NCBI GenBank assembly: GCA_024449915.1
Contig: JAMZAV010001859.1
Coordinates: 1-64,000 of the forward strand
Reading direction: 5' to 3'
DNA from: Sweltsa coloradensis
Taxonomy: Eukaryota; Arthropoda; Insecta; Plecoptera; Chloroperlidae
DNA length: 64,000 nt
Part shown: one piece after another, positions 48,275-59,191 of the stretch
Numbering within the stretch: position 1 is the first letter of the stretch
Layout: each line of letters opens with the position of its first letter
Program-made: the position numbers and the translations under genes
Notes under the pieces: model-generated
Databases searched by the model: none
What the model was told of the DNA's origin: nothing
What the model saw: only the letters and a program-made list of their open reading frames with translations

Positions 48275-48622
48275 GTGTATTACCAAGTGCAAATCTGGCT
48301 TGGTAACAATTCCCTTGATCCCTTAAAATTTGGATGGACGCTTTCAAACAATAACTTTATGCCAGTACCAACCGACAAGCCACCAGCTCCACCACAACTT
48401 TTAACAATCATCAGATGCAATTGCAAAACAGAGTGCTTGAACTTCAGGTGTAACTGCAAAAAACATGGTTTAGACTGCTCCAGTGTTTGTGGCCAATGCA
48501 AAGGTGTAAGTTGTGCCAACTGCCCGCCAATCAACGTCGTCGGTTCTGATGACAGTGATGATACAGATTCAAGTTTCGAGGAAGGCGATAAGGTAAGCTT
48601 TTTACAATGTTATAGTTTGTAA
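48275..48622 (+). pseudogene. CXC/tesmin-like cysteine-rich C-terminus of the transposon protein
   Basis: Contains CNCKTECLNFRCNCKKHGL followed by CSSVCGQCKG and CANCPP, eleven closely spaced cysteines as in CXC/tesmin DNA-binding domains, then an acidic DDSDDTDSSFEEGD tail. A donor-like AAG|GTAAGC follows at about 48590, so the real end may be spliced. Confidence 0.65.
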
Positions 48623-48757
48623 ATGTGTTTGGCAAACTATCGGTTGCGAATTATTTTATTAAAAAATAACAATACATTTTATTTATAATTAATTACAGTA
48701 ATTAGGGGGGACCCAAGAGCGAAAAACTTTCATTCAGTATATCAAGATATGCATAAA

Positions 48758-49453
48758 AAACAATATTTGACAAAAAAGTTCTGAACCAATTAGAACCGGG
48801 TGAGAGGAGAGAGAAAGAGCACATTCCTTTATTTAGATTAGATCGAGCCCCCCCCCCCCCTCTCACACGACAAACACTTTCAGGTAAATGTTTCTTTCCA
48901 AAAATGTATCAGTGTGAAAACCAGTGGATCAGTAGCTTTCATTTGATACCCATATTGATGATATTAAAATTGCTTGAATTTTTCACGTCGATAAATATAC
49001 ATATTTAATTATGTAGATTTACTATGCAATAACATTTTTGACACCGGTAAACTTTATATACAACTTTGCTTTGATATCACTCTTTAATTTCCAACCATGA
49101 AAACCATGTTTGGGCGAAGCAATTGGACGCAAGTGGTAACAATATAAAAATATTGTATAGTAATAATCAATTAATTAATTACGGATAATCATTAGCAAAT
49201 GTGCATTGGGTATTTTTAGAATTTTGTAAACAGTTGGTTCATTCATTTAAAAAAAGACTTTACCAAAATATTTTATATTAACGACAATATGAATTTTTAT
49301 CTGATTTAGCATTTTAATTAATGATGCTAATTAGGGAGGCCGTACAGCGGTAAACTTTGTTTCTAAAATATCTTTATACATACACAAACAACTTCTGACA
49401 AAAAAAAATCTGTACCAATAAGTTCAGGGTCAAATTGCTATTTTACCGGGGTA
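48758..49453 (-). repeat. Right terminal inverted repeat of the 4.04-kb element
   Basis: About 696 bp. Mirrors the left arm, including the poly-C tract at 48849-48860 and both subterminal motif copies (about 48780-48802 and 49410-49433). Confidence 0.85.
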
Positions 49454-50110
49454 AGACGTCCACACTATATGAGAGGTTAAAGAGAAACTAATGGATGTTT
49501 TATTATCTTCAGAAGACCCAACAAATATTTTTCTGGAGCGTCCGAAAATCAATTTTTTTTAAGAACTTAATATTGTCTCAAAAATGGACTTTTACGAGTT
49601 GCAGTTAATTGAAAAGTTTGCCGTTAATTTTTAATAACGGGAAACTAGCGAAATAAAAATAACAGAACATAAATGTGTCCAATAGTTCCATATTTTAATG
49701 AACTATTTGATATACTAAAGATTTGAGAAAGCAATAGATGTTTTATGATTTACAGACGACCCTCTATTAAATAAAACACAAAAATTTGGACCGGAAATAG
49801 GACCGTCCGAAAATCGATTGTTTTAAAGAACATCTCAAAATCTTAAAATCTTTATTGGACGTAAATGGACTTTTACAAGTTGCAGTTAAATGAAAAGTTT
49901 GCTGGTAATTCCAATAATGGATCATAAACGAAAATAAAACAACAATAGAACATAAATAATACTTTGTTACTAAACGAACTATAACTGGTAAACGAGATTT
50001 TAGAAACGACCTCTAAATCCCTTATAAGAGAAGTTAGAGAGAAACCAATGTATGTTTTATTGTCTAACGATAATCGCCGTCGTGACTAGACAACTCATTA
50101 GTACTTATTT
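49454..50110 (+). repeat. Tandem repeat family G, block right of the transposon
   Basis: The GATGTTTTATT module recurs near 49493, 49738 and 50052, about 245-315 bp apart. It continues the 43.5-45.4 kb array across the transposon insertion. Confidence 0.7.
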
Positions 50111-50240
50111 ACCTTAAAGCAGCAACGTTTCTGTGTCCTCTGTGTACCACAAAGTCAAGGTGACTGATACCGTAGGTCATCTTCCTCCTCATCGCACCTC
50201 GCCATCTCGACACGTGACTCTGGACCACCTATCCTGCCTG
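50110..50240 (-). other. Exon-like repeated segment, copy a
   Basis: Minus strand: GAGATGGCGAGGTGCGATGA near 50190, ending with a donor GCTTTAAG|GTAAATAAG at about 50112. Lies directly before HINE B4. Confidence 0.35.
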
Positions 50241-50320
50241 CGATCTTATTCCTCGTAGCGTCGTAGCCTCGTAGCGTCGTAGAGCAAGGTTGGCGTACAG
50301 CAGCTTTAAACATACAATTG

Positions 50321-51162
50321 TTGGATGAGCGAAGCGAAGATTCCATTTCACTACACTGGAGAAAAAAATCCGGAAAGTTTTTCTTTTTTTTTCATTTTGT
50401 ATTTTTGGCAGCTTGTTAACACGATTCCGGCTAAACCGATACTCCAATTGCGATGAACTTTTCTGGAGGCCTTCGAAATCTCTGAACTTAGAACTGCCAC
50501 ATTGTTGAGCGCAATTTATTTCTCATGAAAATCGCAATTTTACGATTTTTTTCGATTTTTTTAAAATTTCTTCCGACTTATAACACCTACATGCTTTATC
50601 CGATTGTGATGAATTTTTCACAGAACCTTAATTTTATAAATTAATATATTCGTGTGAAATTTGAGCGCAATCGAAAAATTATTTCTTATAAAATAAATAA
50701 ATAGCAATTTAAATAGCAATACAAGTGTCAAAACTGTGACATTTCGGTTTACGGGAGGAGCTCCTGTGAAGCTTACCCCCTACCCCCCTGGAATTTTATT
50801 CAATTTCGGCCACATTGTTTGTGAATAGACGCAATGAATGCAAGCACAAAAGTGCACAAACGATACACAAACGTTCCAGGTATCAAAACTGTGACATTTC
50901 GGTTTACGGGAGGAGCTCCTATGAAGCTTGGAATATTATTCAATTTCGGCCAAATTGTGAACAGACGAAATGAATGCAAGCACAAACGTGCAAAAACGAA
51001 TAACAATCGTGACAAAATAACCTGCAATTTGAATTTTAAATATAAACTTTTATTTCAATTATAATTCACCAACAATAGAAACAATCTCAAGGCATTGATA
51101 CTAACGGAACTGCATTTTATTTTGATTGAAATTGAATGCTCATCCCTCAACGATATTCTAGT
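50321..51162 (+). mobile_element. HINE family B copy 4
   Basis: Starts TTGGATGAGCGAAGCGAAGA, ends GCTCATCCCTCAACGATATT then CTAGT. A ~157-bp tandem pair (about 50723-51010, with GTTTACGGGAGGAGCTCCT in both) is inserted or amplified in its 3-prime half. Confidence 0.65.
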
Positions 51163-51365
51163 TGGATTCTCGTTTGAACACACGAAGCTTGCTTGCTAGT
51201 TGTGTTATCAGCCGAGCATTCAGATTCAGATACACAAGGCAACCATGTAGGCCTACCTAGACTCGCTCGTATGGCAACATTTAAACCGGCTAGAAATCTG
51301 AACTTTGTACCACAATATTGATTTTCTGTCAGCTTATCTGACTTATCTAACGAGAACACATCACA
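51150..51365 (-). repeat. Repeat I, copy 1
   Basis: Similar to 55300-55500. Minus-strand peptides share FLxGxNVxIR, then VSxS, DNTT and a Cys, so either a duplicated exon or a short interspersed repeat. Confidence 0.45.
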
Positions 51366-51589
51366 AGCATGATACTTGCCGTCAGAAGCTTTATTTCTTA
51401 TATTTTATTTATTGTGTAATATTGAAATACATGTTTTTTATCTATAAATTAATCTGTGATATCGTATAAAAATAAAAAGTGCTGCTGCCCCACTTCTTTC
51501 CCAACCCTTTCACTTCAATAAAAAAATAAATATAATACTTAATAATAATTTGTTTTGTCTTTCTGAACTGAAGTCATTCGTTGACACTA

Positions 51590-51960
51590 GAAGTTGGTTC
51601 AATAATAATAGAGACATTTTGTTATATTGTGGTTCGTAGTAAGTTAATTGTTTTTACTGTCAAAAAGATAGGAGTAAGTAGTAACCATAGCTTTACACTA
51701 GAGACATTCAAGTCTTTATTTGTTCGTTGGTTCGATCCTAACTACCAGCAAACCTGGAAACTGGAGTATTCTGTATGTTTTTTCAATGCTGAGGTGATTG
51801 CGGATGGGAAAAGCTGTGATGTAACCGTTGACAATGCTTTGACAAAAACAATTTTTATAACACTGAGAAGAGAGGGTGATGTCCCTAAGATATTATTCTC
51901 TAAACACAATGTATATTTTATTCATTGCACTAAATATTTATTATTATCATCTAGATTTAT
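51590..51960 (+). other. Open frame of unknown origin
   Basis: Frame 51581-52015 is open for 144 codons; the middle (ETFKSLFVRWFDPNYQQTWK) looks protein-like, while the end becomes hydrophobic AT-rich sequence. No family recognised and no clear splice sites; possibly a decayed element frame. Confidence 0.2.
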
Positions 51961-52019
51961 ATTCATCATTTTTAAAAAAACGAAACCTCAAAATTTATCA
52001 TCACCATTGTATTAATTAG

Positions 52020-53190
52020 TGGCATTCTTAAGTTATCACACAAACTAGTCTACAATCTTATAGCTCAACCAACAACAGCTCAAAAAAATCAAATCCATAC
52101 TCACATTAGATGTCTCAAGGACAAAATGCTCTTACCTAAGTAGTTGGAATAAAACTCACACAAAATTATTGAATGAACTTAAGTATAATATTTGCATTAC
52201 TACAATCAGATTTCACTTGCATTAAGACGGACACTCACTTCAAGAAATCTTTGAAAACAAATTACCTTAATCAAGTCTTATGTGTGAAAACGTGTTTATG
52301 TACAAAAATGTTGTAGGCCTACTATTGCACAAAGTGGCAGTTTTTCATTTATTAATTATGATTAATGATAGTTGTTTAATTGTTTGTTTATAGCAAACAA
52401 ACCGACAAAAACATACAATCAAACAAACAAAAAAGAAAATACACTCGAGTTACTTTTTAGTTAATAGTAAAAACGAAGTCTTCGCTACGCCTGTCCAATG
52501 ACGTTTGTTTAGGCCGAGGGTAATTATGCAGAATCACTCAGCGGACCGGAATTACTTTGAAAGGTAATTTAAATGATTGAGCGATGTTACTTACAATAGT
52601 TTGTGGAGTAATTTAAGTCGGCGCACGTAGATTTGAGTATGTTTTTTGGTCATTCGGAAGGTTTGTCGTGATTGACATAATGTTAATGTTTACGTTGTGA
52701 GAGAGTGTTGTATGTCGACTGGAGCGACGGCGAGGTGGGGGAATGACGTATCGCAGTGCTGGCAACTAACCCCTAAATCCTTTGTATTTTATGGGATTAA
52801 CTGGTTTTTCTGAGTTAGCGATTCATCGGAATGAGGTGTGTTTGTTTTTTTATTGTTGGGCATGGGTTGGGGTCCAGGGGCAGAGCCCCGGTGGGGGTTG
52901 GGGGGCTATGCCCCCCATTCAGTTGTACATAAAATTTAATTTTGTATCTCATAGCAATTGATAGCACTGGTTTAGGCTGGATTTGAGTTCAAGGAAGGCG
53001 ACGTGTGGAGGTCGGTGGAGGTGATGGTGGCTGTTTGTTATGTGTTTTGTCTGTGGTTTTGTGTTTTATTTTGTAAACACTTGTGTGCGTCTGTTTAAAA
53101 ATCATTTAAAATTACTTTGTTGTGGTTGTTCTAGTGTTTATATTTAACAAAAAACGGATAAAACACATCGCTGAGTAACCCTTCACTTTT
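52020..53190. other. Intergenic, short G-rich palindrome
   Basis: AT-rich, except a GGGGCAGAGCCCC palindrome with a GGGGGGCTATGCCCCCC partner at about 52875-52920, a pattern often left by transposon ends. No gene seen. Confidence 0.35.
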
Positions 53191-54479
53191 ACTTTGAGGG
53201 AAAATGCAAAAGAGAGACTTACATACGAGAGCAGAACTTCCTGGAGCGTAGAGCTTTCCCCGACGTCCTGGGTAGATGGTGAAACTCCTGTGACGCGTGA
53301 GCGTCGCGGCGTCAAATCACAGGCGTCGTGGGAAGAAGAAAAGGTTAAAGAACTGGCCAGTTATAAGAAGAAGAGAAAAGAAACGGAAATGCAAGTCGGT
53401 GCACTTGTCACAAAGTGGCGAGAGAATACATTAGTGCTCAGTGACTGACGAGAACGAAACTGGCTGTGCCCTTATTATGGCGAGACAGAGATGAATAACT
53501 AGTACGACCGACTAGGCCAACGCACAGGCGTGAAGTGAAGTGGAGAATTACGAGATGCTATCAAAACGGACATAAACAGATACACGAACGTGATTGGCTA
53601 GGTAGAATCACATGACTACGCTAGTCAGAACCAAAATCAAAAACCAAGACGAGAAAAGACAAACACAATGAAAATAGCACTAAACAAAGCGACGAAAATA
53701 TAGAAATATAATCGGCGCGAACAACGTTTATGCACTACGCATTCAAAACATAAACAAAATGTACGAACATTGCAATTACATTTAGGTACTGTATTACATT
53801 CATTTTGTTAATGTGTTATGAATCATTGAGACCTTGAGAGTCAAACCCATTGATTTCTCACTATCATCTTTCCCATACGCGATTGGCAGACCACTAAACC
53901 AAAACAAGATGTCTTATTAATAGCTTGGCTTTGTACGGAGTTTAGTGATAAAAGCGTGAATCGTGGAATATATGCTCAAAAAATGCCCTGAGTAATATGC
54001 CTTGTCGTTATCGAAATTTTTCCCCTTTCATGGGTAAATATGAAGTATTTGGGGATAGTAATTTATTTTGAAACAGTCTAGGGACGTTCTTTATTTAAAC
54101 AAAAGTGTGATAATACGCCATATTAGATTTTAAATTTTTGGAAAAAGTAATAAACAAAAAATAAAAAAGTAGGTGAAAATTAAAAGTCGCGGTTTACCCA
54201 GTGTGACCCGTGAGTTATTATTAAGATCTTAAGCTGCTAGGAGAACACTTACCTCTGAGTGAGGAACTATTTTCTCAGTCAGGACTGCCGGAACCAGGGA
54301 TCGAATCAGCGGCCTCCTGTGTAATAATCTAGTGTAAGCAGTGTTATACCTTCATAGATCCGAGCAACAATGCCTGTCACCCTATGTCATTCATTACTCA
54401 TACTCCTCGTGGACTGTTCGTTATTCGTAACCACATTACTCCAGCACACATGTAGTGCTTGAGGCTATTCGACCACGGT

Positions 54480-54840
54480 TTTCTATTTTCCAAAATATGC
54501 TACCAAGTCAAAATGTAGTGAATGGCTTTGAAACCTGGCTTGTTTAGAAAATCAAAACTATTTTTTTCAAAATTTTCTGATCCGGTACACGGCCAATATC
54601 GCAACCTCAAAATAATTCCAAACTTCAATTCGTCAACGCACACCGTTCAACGTAGGGTGTTGTGTTTTTGTGTCATTATAATTTTCAACTGGTTTTCTAG
54701 AGGCTGACTAAGAGAAAAAAGATTTTTTTAACAATTGTCTTTCCTGCGAATATTTTCGTTAGGCGGTATTTTGTACTGTTTTGTACCGCCAAACGAAAAG
54801 TTTCGCAATAAAGACAATTGTTAGAAAAAACTTGATATAT
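54480..54840. repeat. Foldback MITE H, copy 2 (partial)
   Basis: Matches 6130-6480: AGTGAATGGCTTTGAAACC and GGCGGTATTTTGTACTG, with the same central palindrome near 54780. The right arm is missing beyond about 54840. Confidence 0.55.
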
Positions 54841-55299
54841 ATTTTCGAATTTCGCCGAATGAACACACTCATATAAAAATTTCACTTTTATATCAAATTA
54901 ACTCTCTCCCTTGCATAGTGTACTAAAGCGTTGTAATGTGTTGCCACCCGTGGCGTACTCTGCAAGGGAGATGGTTAATGCTCTACTCTAAATCTAAAAT
55001 ATGAATGCATTAATAAATATTGTCTTACACATTTTAACAAAAAAAAAGAAAGAGAATGAGAATGAAAAATTATTAAAATAATCAGAAAAAATCGAAAAGT
55101 TATTTTAAAAATTGTAAATTTTTGCACATTCGATCATAAAAAAAATCCAAAAATAATCGTATCTGAATAGCTTTATTGCATAAACTGCACAACCTAGCAA
55201 CGCTGATGATTACAATAATTTGTTCATGCTCCGTTGCTATAAGACAGTTCCAAAGTCAGCGTTTATAATTTTTCTCCCCTACATCATATTGATGTCAAA

Positions 55300-55500
55300 T
55301 CAGATCAGGGACCTTCCTCTGCGTCATTAGTTGGATTGTGGACCGCAAGACTACACGAGCGCCACATGCAACGAGCTTGCCAGTGGTGTTATCAGTCGAG
55401 GAATCTGATACATAATGCAACCGTATGACAACATTGAAACCGTCTAGGAAAGTTGAACTTTGTACCAGATTTTTCGTCAACTTATCTTGTGTGCTGATAG
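55300..55500 (-). repeat. Repeat I, copy 2
   Basis: Diverged copy of 51150-51365 (shared GTTATCAG-CGAG, ACTTTGTACCA). Just upstream, 55225-55265 also resembles 42783-42812 (TTCCAAAGTCAGCGTTTA). Confidence 0.45.
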
Positions 55501-55664
55501 TATTTGTATTGTGTAGGCTAGGAGGGGCTAAAGTACCAATGGGTCTTTCATGAGATCTCCATTTTCATCTTCAATATTAGCGGTATAATAATACTAATGG
55601 CTATTCGCGTTTGATTTGTGATGATTGTGATAATAATATACTATATACGGCCAGACCACGTACC

Positions 55665-55870
55665 TTATGGGGTGTTGTCTTGCGAATGCGACGTTCCCCC
55701 AAAATGACACTTGGCCTCCTCAGGCGAAGTGTAGAGCTGCTGCCGTGCCGAGCACTGTCACTGCACTGACTCAGTGCTGATGGCGTCCGCGCAGGATCGA
55801 GGCCGTCGCTATACTCACTTCGGCAGGATAGGACGTGTTTGCAAACACAGGCGGCCCCGCAGAAGAAGGC
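55665..55870 (-). promoter_or_regulatory. GC-rich block with AP-1 site and splice donor
   Basis: GC-rich, with TGACTCA at 55767-55773 and a minus-strand donor-like CATAAG|GTACGTGG at about 55660. Looks like a noncoding first exon or promoter of a minus-strand transcript; no coding frame is convincing. Confidence 0.3.
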
Positions 55871-55904
55871 GAAGTTATTTTCCGCTAGATATAAGTATAG
55901 GTGG

Positions 55905-56160
55905 AAATTTTTAAATTTTAATTTTTCTCGTGGGAAACCATGTCCATGGTGTAATGCATGCTCCTTTTCTAGGTGTCGTACTATAGGTATGTGTATTGCT
56001 GAGACAAATGTGAAGGGATATCCGAGGACTATTTATGAGGACTAAATCCCTTGAATTCGCATTAACGACTATGGAAACTTCAATCATGATTGTCGGATTT
56101 GAACCCGGGACCTCCCTCATCAGAGTCCAGTACTCAGCGTTCTAGCCAACACTTTCGAAC
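55905..56160 (-). mobile_element. SINE-like repeat, second family, minus copy
   Basis: Complement of the 32105-32285 element: CGGATTTGAACCCGGGACCT is the inverted B box at about 56094-56113, with the inverted GGGATATCCGAGGAC body at 56014-56030. Confidence 0.65.
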
Positions 56161-56169
56161 AACTGGCCA

Positions 56170-57512
56170 AAACTACTCAGTATTGTGGTCTGGACTTTTA
56201 AAATAACAATACATAAATGGATCGTTGTAATAATACAAAATGTATTTCGTGAACAGATTTTATACAAACATAACGTAGAGCCTTTGGTCTTTTTATTATT
56301 GCTAATTCTTCACTGGCCGATTTCTAGCAGCTTCTTTACAATAATGCCGACACAATAATAAAATTGTCCAATCACTTTTTATTGTATTTAGTGAAACTAG
56401 TTTCTTGGAATTGTAATAAATTATATAAATATTCCACATCACAATAATAAAACAGTATTTATTTTGTCCAACGTTAAAAAAACATAAATTTATGGCCATG
56501 AAAATATTTTATTTGTTTTACCTCTTAATTCCGTTATTAAAACTGATTTACAAAGGCGAACAATAAATGAAGGTAGAATTACATAATTTCACACAGTAAT
56601 AAAATGTAATTGAACAATTTTAAGGATATAGGACATATTAACAAAATCCTGTTCGCTCGGCCGACTGAAACGACAGTTGTTTACAATTTTGGGTAGTTGC
56701 TGTGATACGCATAGGTTTACTCGCCACACTAAAAAACTAAACCAAAATAAGTGTTCACATGCGTCTTGCCTTAATATTAATTTATTCGGGCTCTAGTACA
56801 GTAGAAAGATACAATTACTTTGTTGAATGGCTGACGCCACATAAATACAAAGTACATGTGCTTCAGTCGTTCATCTTTGAGAACAATAATTGTTTAACAA
56901 TTAACAAATATGGATTCCTAGCTTAAATTATTACTAAATCTAAAACTAAACTTCTTACTTGCTGTTATACTGTTCAACTAATTATATTATCTAAAATTGC
57001 ATTTTTTTAAAGCTATAATTGTGTATAATTTAAGCTAAGAGACCTGACAATATCATAACTTTTGATTTAAATGCTCAATACATTGTAATTCTTTGTAAGA
57101 AATTAATAAAAACATATTTGAAACTTTCGCGGCTCGAATATATTAAAAAAGGTGTTAATCGGGTCATTTCGCCTCATCGCTCATGTGCGTTTAAATACGT
57201 GACGCGGTGAAATGACACGTTTCACACCTCTTTTAAAATAATACAATGTTTTACAAATTGCGTATTACATGAAGACAAGCAAACAGAAGTATCATACATA
57301 ATTTTGTATTTTTTCTTGATAATTGTTATTTCTATCATGTACTCAATCACCTTGTCGGATGTATTCAATTCACCCATGTTTGCCTCGACATTTTAGAACT
57401 GTTAGCAATAAATGTACGACAATATGGCGACTCAGGCACTGAGTCAGTGTGGTATATACCTATGTTGTTGTGAATGAACGTTTTGATTCCTATGTCAGTC
57501 TGTCGTCAGCTT
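56170..57512 (-). other. 3-prime flank of the MARVEL-like gene
   Basis: AT-rich; expected 3-prime UTR of the minus-strand gene. Several TTTATT (AATAAA complement) signals lie between 56285 and 56790. A short imperfect palindrome at 57150-57240 holds GTCATTTCGCCTC / GTGAAATGAC. Confidence 0.4.
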
Positions 57513-57710
57513 CTAGCTCGATGAGGTGGTCTCTTTGAAGGAGAAGAATGCGTCCACTAAGTAAACACATCCATTGATAAGGGCTACAATACCGGATCCG
57601 AGAAGATAGTCCCAGATTGTGAATACATTATATTTGCTGCCGTACGCCTCTAGCATGATACCTCCAGCGGCAAAGTACATGACGGCCCCAAGGCAGGCAA
57701 TTCCGAGCAT
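57513..57710 (-). CDS. MARVEL-like tetraspan protein, terminal coding exon
   Basis: On the minus strand, acceptor TTTGCATTGCAG precedes 57710; 65 codons then TAG at 57513-57515. Encodes helix 3 (MLGIACLGAVMYFAAGGIML), a short extracellular loop with EAYGSKYN, helix 4 (YLLGSGIVALINGCVYLVDA) and a short tail FFSFKETTSSS. Joined to the previous exon in phase 0 it gives 118 residues and completes four helices; MARVEL-type proteins of about 150-165 aa would leave some 35-45 residues for the missing first exon. Base composition is clearly higher in GC than the surrounding intron. Confidence 0.8.
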   Translation of the reverse strand: MLGIACLGAVMYFAAGGIMLEAYGSKYNVFTIWDYLLGSGIVALINGCVYLVDAFFSFKETTSSS

Positions 57711-57831
57711 CTGCAATGCAAAAACAAAACATGGTTAATTCTATGCTTATGGTGCACCCGGAATATATTTTCAGACGATTTCCTTCTAACAACTAGCTCG
57801 CTCCATGAAAGCCTGCTTACAGCTCACATAA

Positions 57832-58893
57832 TTGAGCGAGCGTAGCAAGCGTCTCCACATGACTCTTATGGCTGGAATGTCTGTTTTTCTTTTGTTTTTT
57901 TTCTGTTACTGCTTCGGTACAGGTCGCACCGTTTCTCTGATCGACCTGAAATTTTGCACATATGTACAAACCACCTATGCGGGTTGCTGTATAGTTTTTG
58001 AACAAAATCCGATCGTTGATTATAAAAAATAAAAAAAATGTTCCGATCGTTATGAAATTTTGCAGGGTCAATAAGTACACCATTCTCTCCTATTTAACAA
58101 ATTTTCAGCTAAATCGGTCAAGACCTAAGCAGTGAAGATAGAAATACATTTTAACAAAAGAAACGTTACCATGGCAACGAAAAGTCGCACGAGAATTCTG
58201 TTCACTATGCACTGCCACCTAGAAGTAATCAAAATACTAGCGAGGAAGCAGTGTATTATTTGTTACTAGGAAAACGCTAAAGTCCCGTCAAGTTGTTGAG
58301 CGAGCACGACGACGTGCAACACGACCCGAGTACGACATTCCCATAATGTTACACACCAATAAGTCTTTAAGGTCTTGACCGATTTAGCTAAAAATTTGTA
58401 AAATAGGAGAGAATGGATAAAAATCCACCGCCATCTAGAGGACCTTGACATCATTTATTTGGGAAAACTACTTTAAACTCTTTGATAACAAATAAAACAC
58501 TGCTTCCTCGATAGTATTTTGATTACTTCTAGGTGGCAGTGCATAGTGACCAGAATTCTCGGGCGACTTTTCGTTGCCATGGTAACGTTACTTTTGCTAA
58601 AATGTAATTTCTATCAACACTTCTTAAGGTCTTGACCGTTTTTGACTGAAAATTTGTAAAATAGGAGAGAATGGTGTACTTATTGACCGTGCAAAATTTC
58701 ATAACGATCGGAACATTTTTATTTTTTTATTTTTTATTTTATTTTTTATTTTTTATAACCAACGATTGGATTTTGTTCAAAAACTATACAGCAACCCGTC
58801 TATGTGGTATGTAAATGTGTGCAAAATTTCAGGTCGATCAGAGAACCGGTGCGACCTGTACCGAAGCAGTAACAGAAAAAAAAAGAAAAAAAG

Positions 58894-58924
<31 letters not shown>

Positions 58925-59191
58925 CATTCGAGCCATAAGAGTCAAGTGGAGACGCACGCTACGCTCGCTCAATCAAAGAGTAAAAATAGTTTTCCCAAAG
59001 AAATGATGTCAAGGTCCTCTAGATGGCGGTGGATTTAATCTATTCTCTTCTATTTTACAAATTTTCAGCTAAATCGGTCAAGACCTTAAAGACTTATTGG
59101 TATGTAACATTATGGGAATGTCGTACTCGGGTCGTGTTGCACGTACCGGTGCTCGCTCAACAACGCGACGGGACTTTAGCGTTTTCCTAGT
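57832..59191. mobile_element. Nested inverted family K elements
   Basis: 57832-58250 is inverted at about 58500-58972 (ends TTGAGCGAGCGTAGC / GCTACGCTCGCTCAA). A second inverted pair, 58265-58460 and about 59000-59191, starts ACTAGGAAAACGCTAAAGTC and ends GACTTTAGCGTTTTCCTAGT. The second pair overlaps the first. Inner modules (GTTGCCATGGTAACG, CTAGGTGGCAGTGCATAGTG) are shared with family D. Confidence 0.65.

Larger units (their letters stand above)
46200..48622 (+). pseudogene. Decayed transposon protein: XPG/FEN1-like nuclease plus CXC-like tail
   Basis: Reading pieces 46290-46619, 46620-47015, 47016-47880, 47880-48218 and 48219-48622 are colinear but broken by several frameshifts (about 46619, 47015, 47715, 47878, 48215) and one in-frame stop near 47180. 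No intact start codon is visible; a TAA lies upstream in the first frame. The N-terminal part is an uncharacterised helical region ending SKSNGGL-like and DYFENMNPF segments. Next is a nuclease-like domain (IDGGHLLHRIPWP, VVFDGYE, EDDADVLIAM, GDDTDLLIL, HAVAGCDTTSRIFGIGK). The C-terminus has a HSLRVYYQVQIWLGN segment and a Cys-rich domain. The HAVAGCDTTS protein family is widespread in animals as uncharacterised, multi-copy proteins. This copy cannot make a full protein. Confidence 0.8.
45412..49453 (+). mobile_element. 4.04-kb DNA transposon with ~700-bp terminal inverted repeats (Academ-like)
   Basis: Left arm 45412-46124 and right arm 48758-49453 are inverted copies. The extreme ends read TACGCCGGTAATATAG on the left and TACCCCGGTAAAATAG when the right end is complemented. 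AGA at 45409-45411 and AGA at 49454-49456 form a 3-bp target duplication. The element sits inside one copy of a tandem repeat whose neighbouring copy (about 45125-45200) shows the uninterrupted site. The body holds one decayed coding region on the + strand. Academ elements, from memory, make 3-4 bp duplications and carry an XPG-like nuclease, so this family is the leading assignment, but no superfamily-diagnostic DDE motif was located. Confidence 0.8.

Noticed and set aside
53194..53448. 84-codon charged frame
   Set aside because: Composition is dominated by Arg/Lys/Glu runs and no homologous family is recognised; no splice context.
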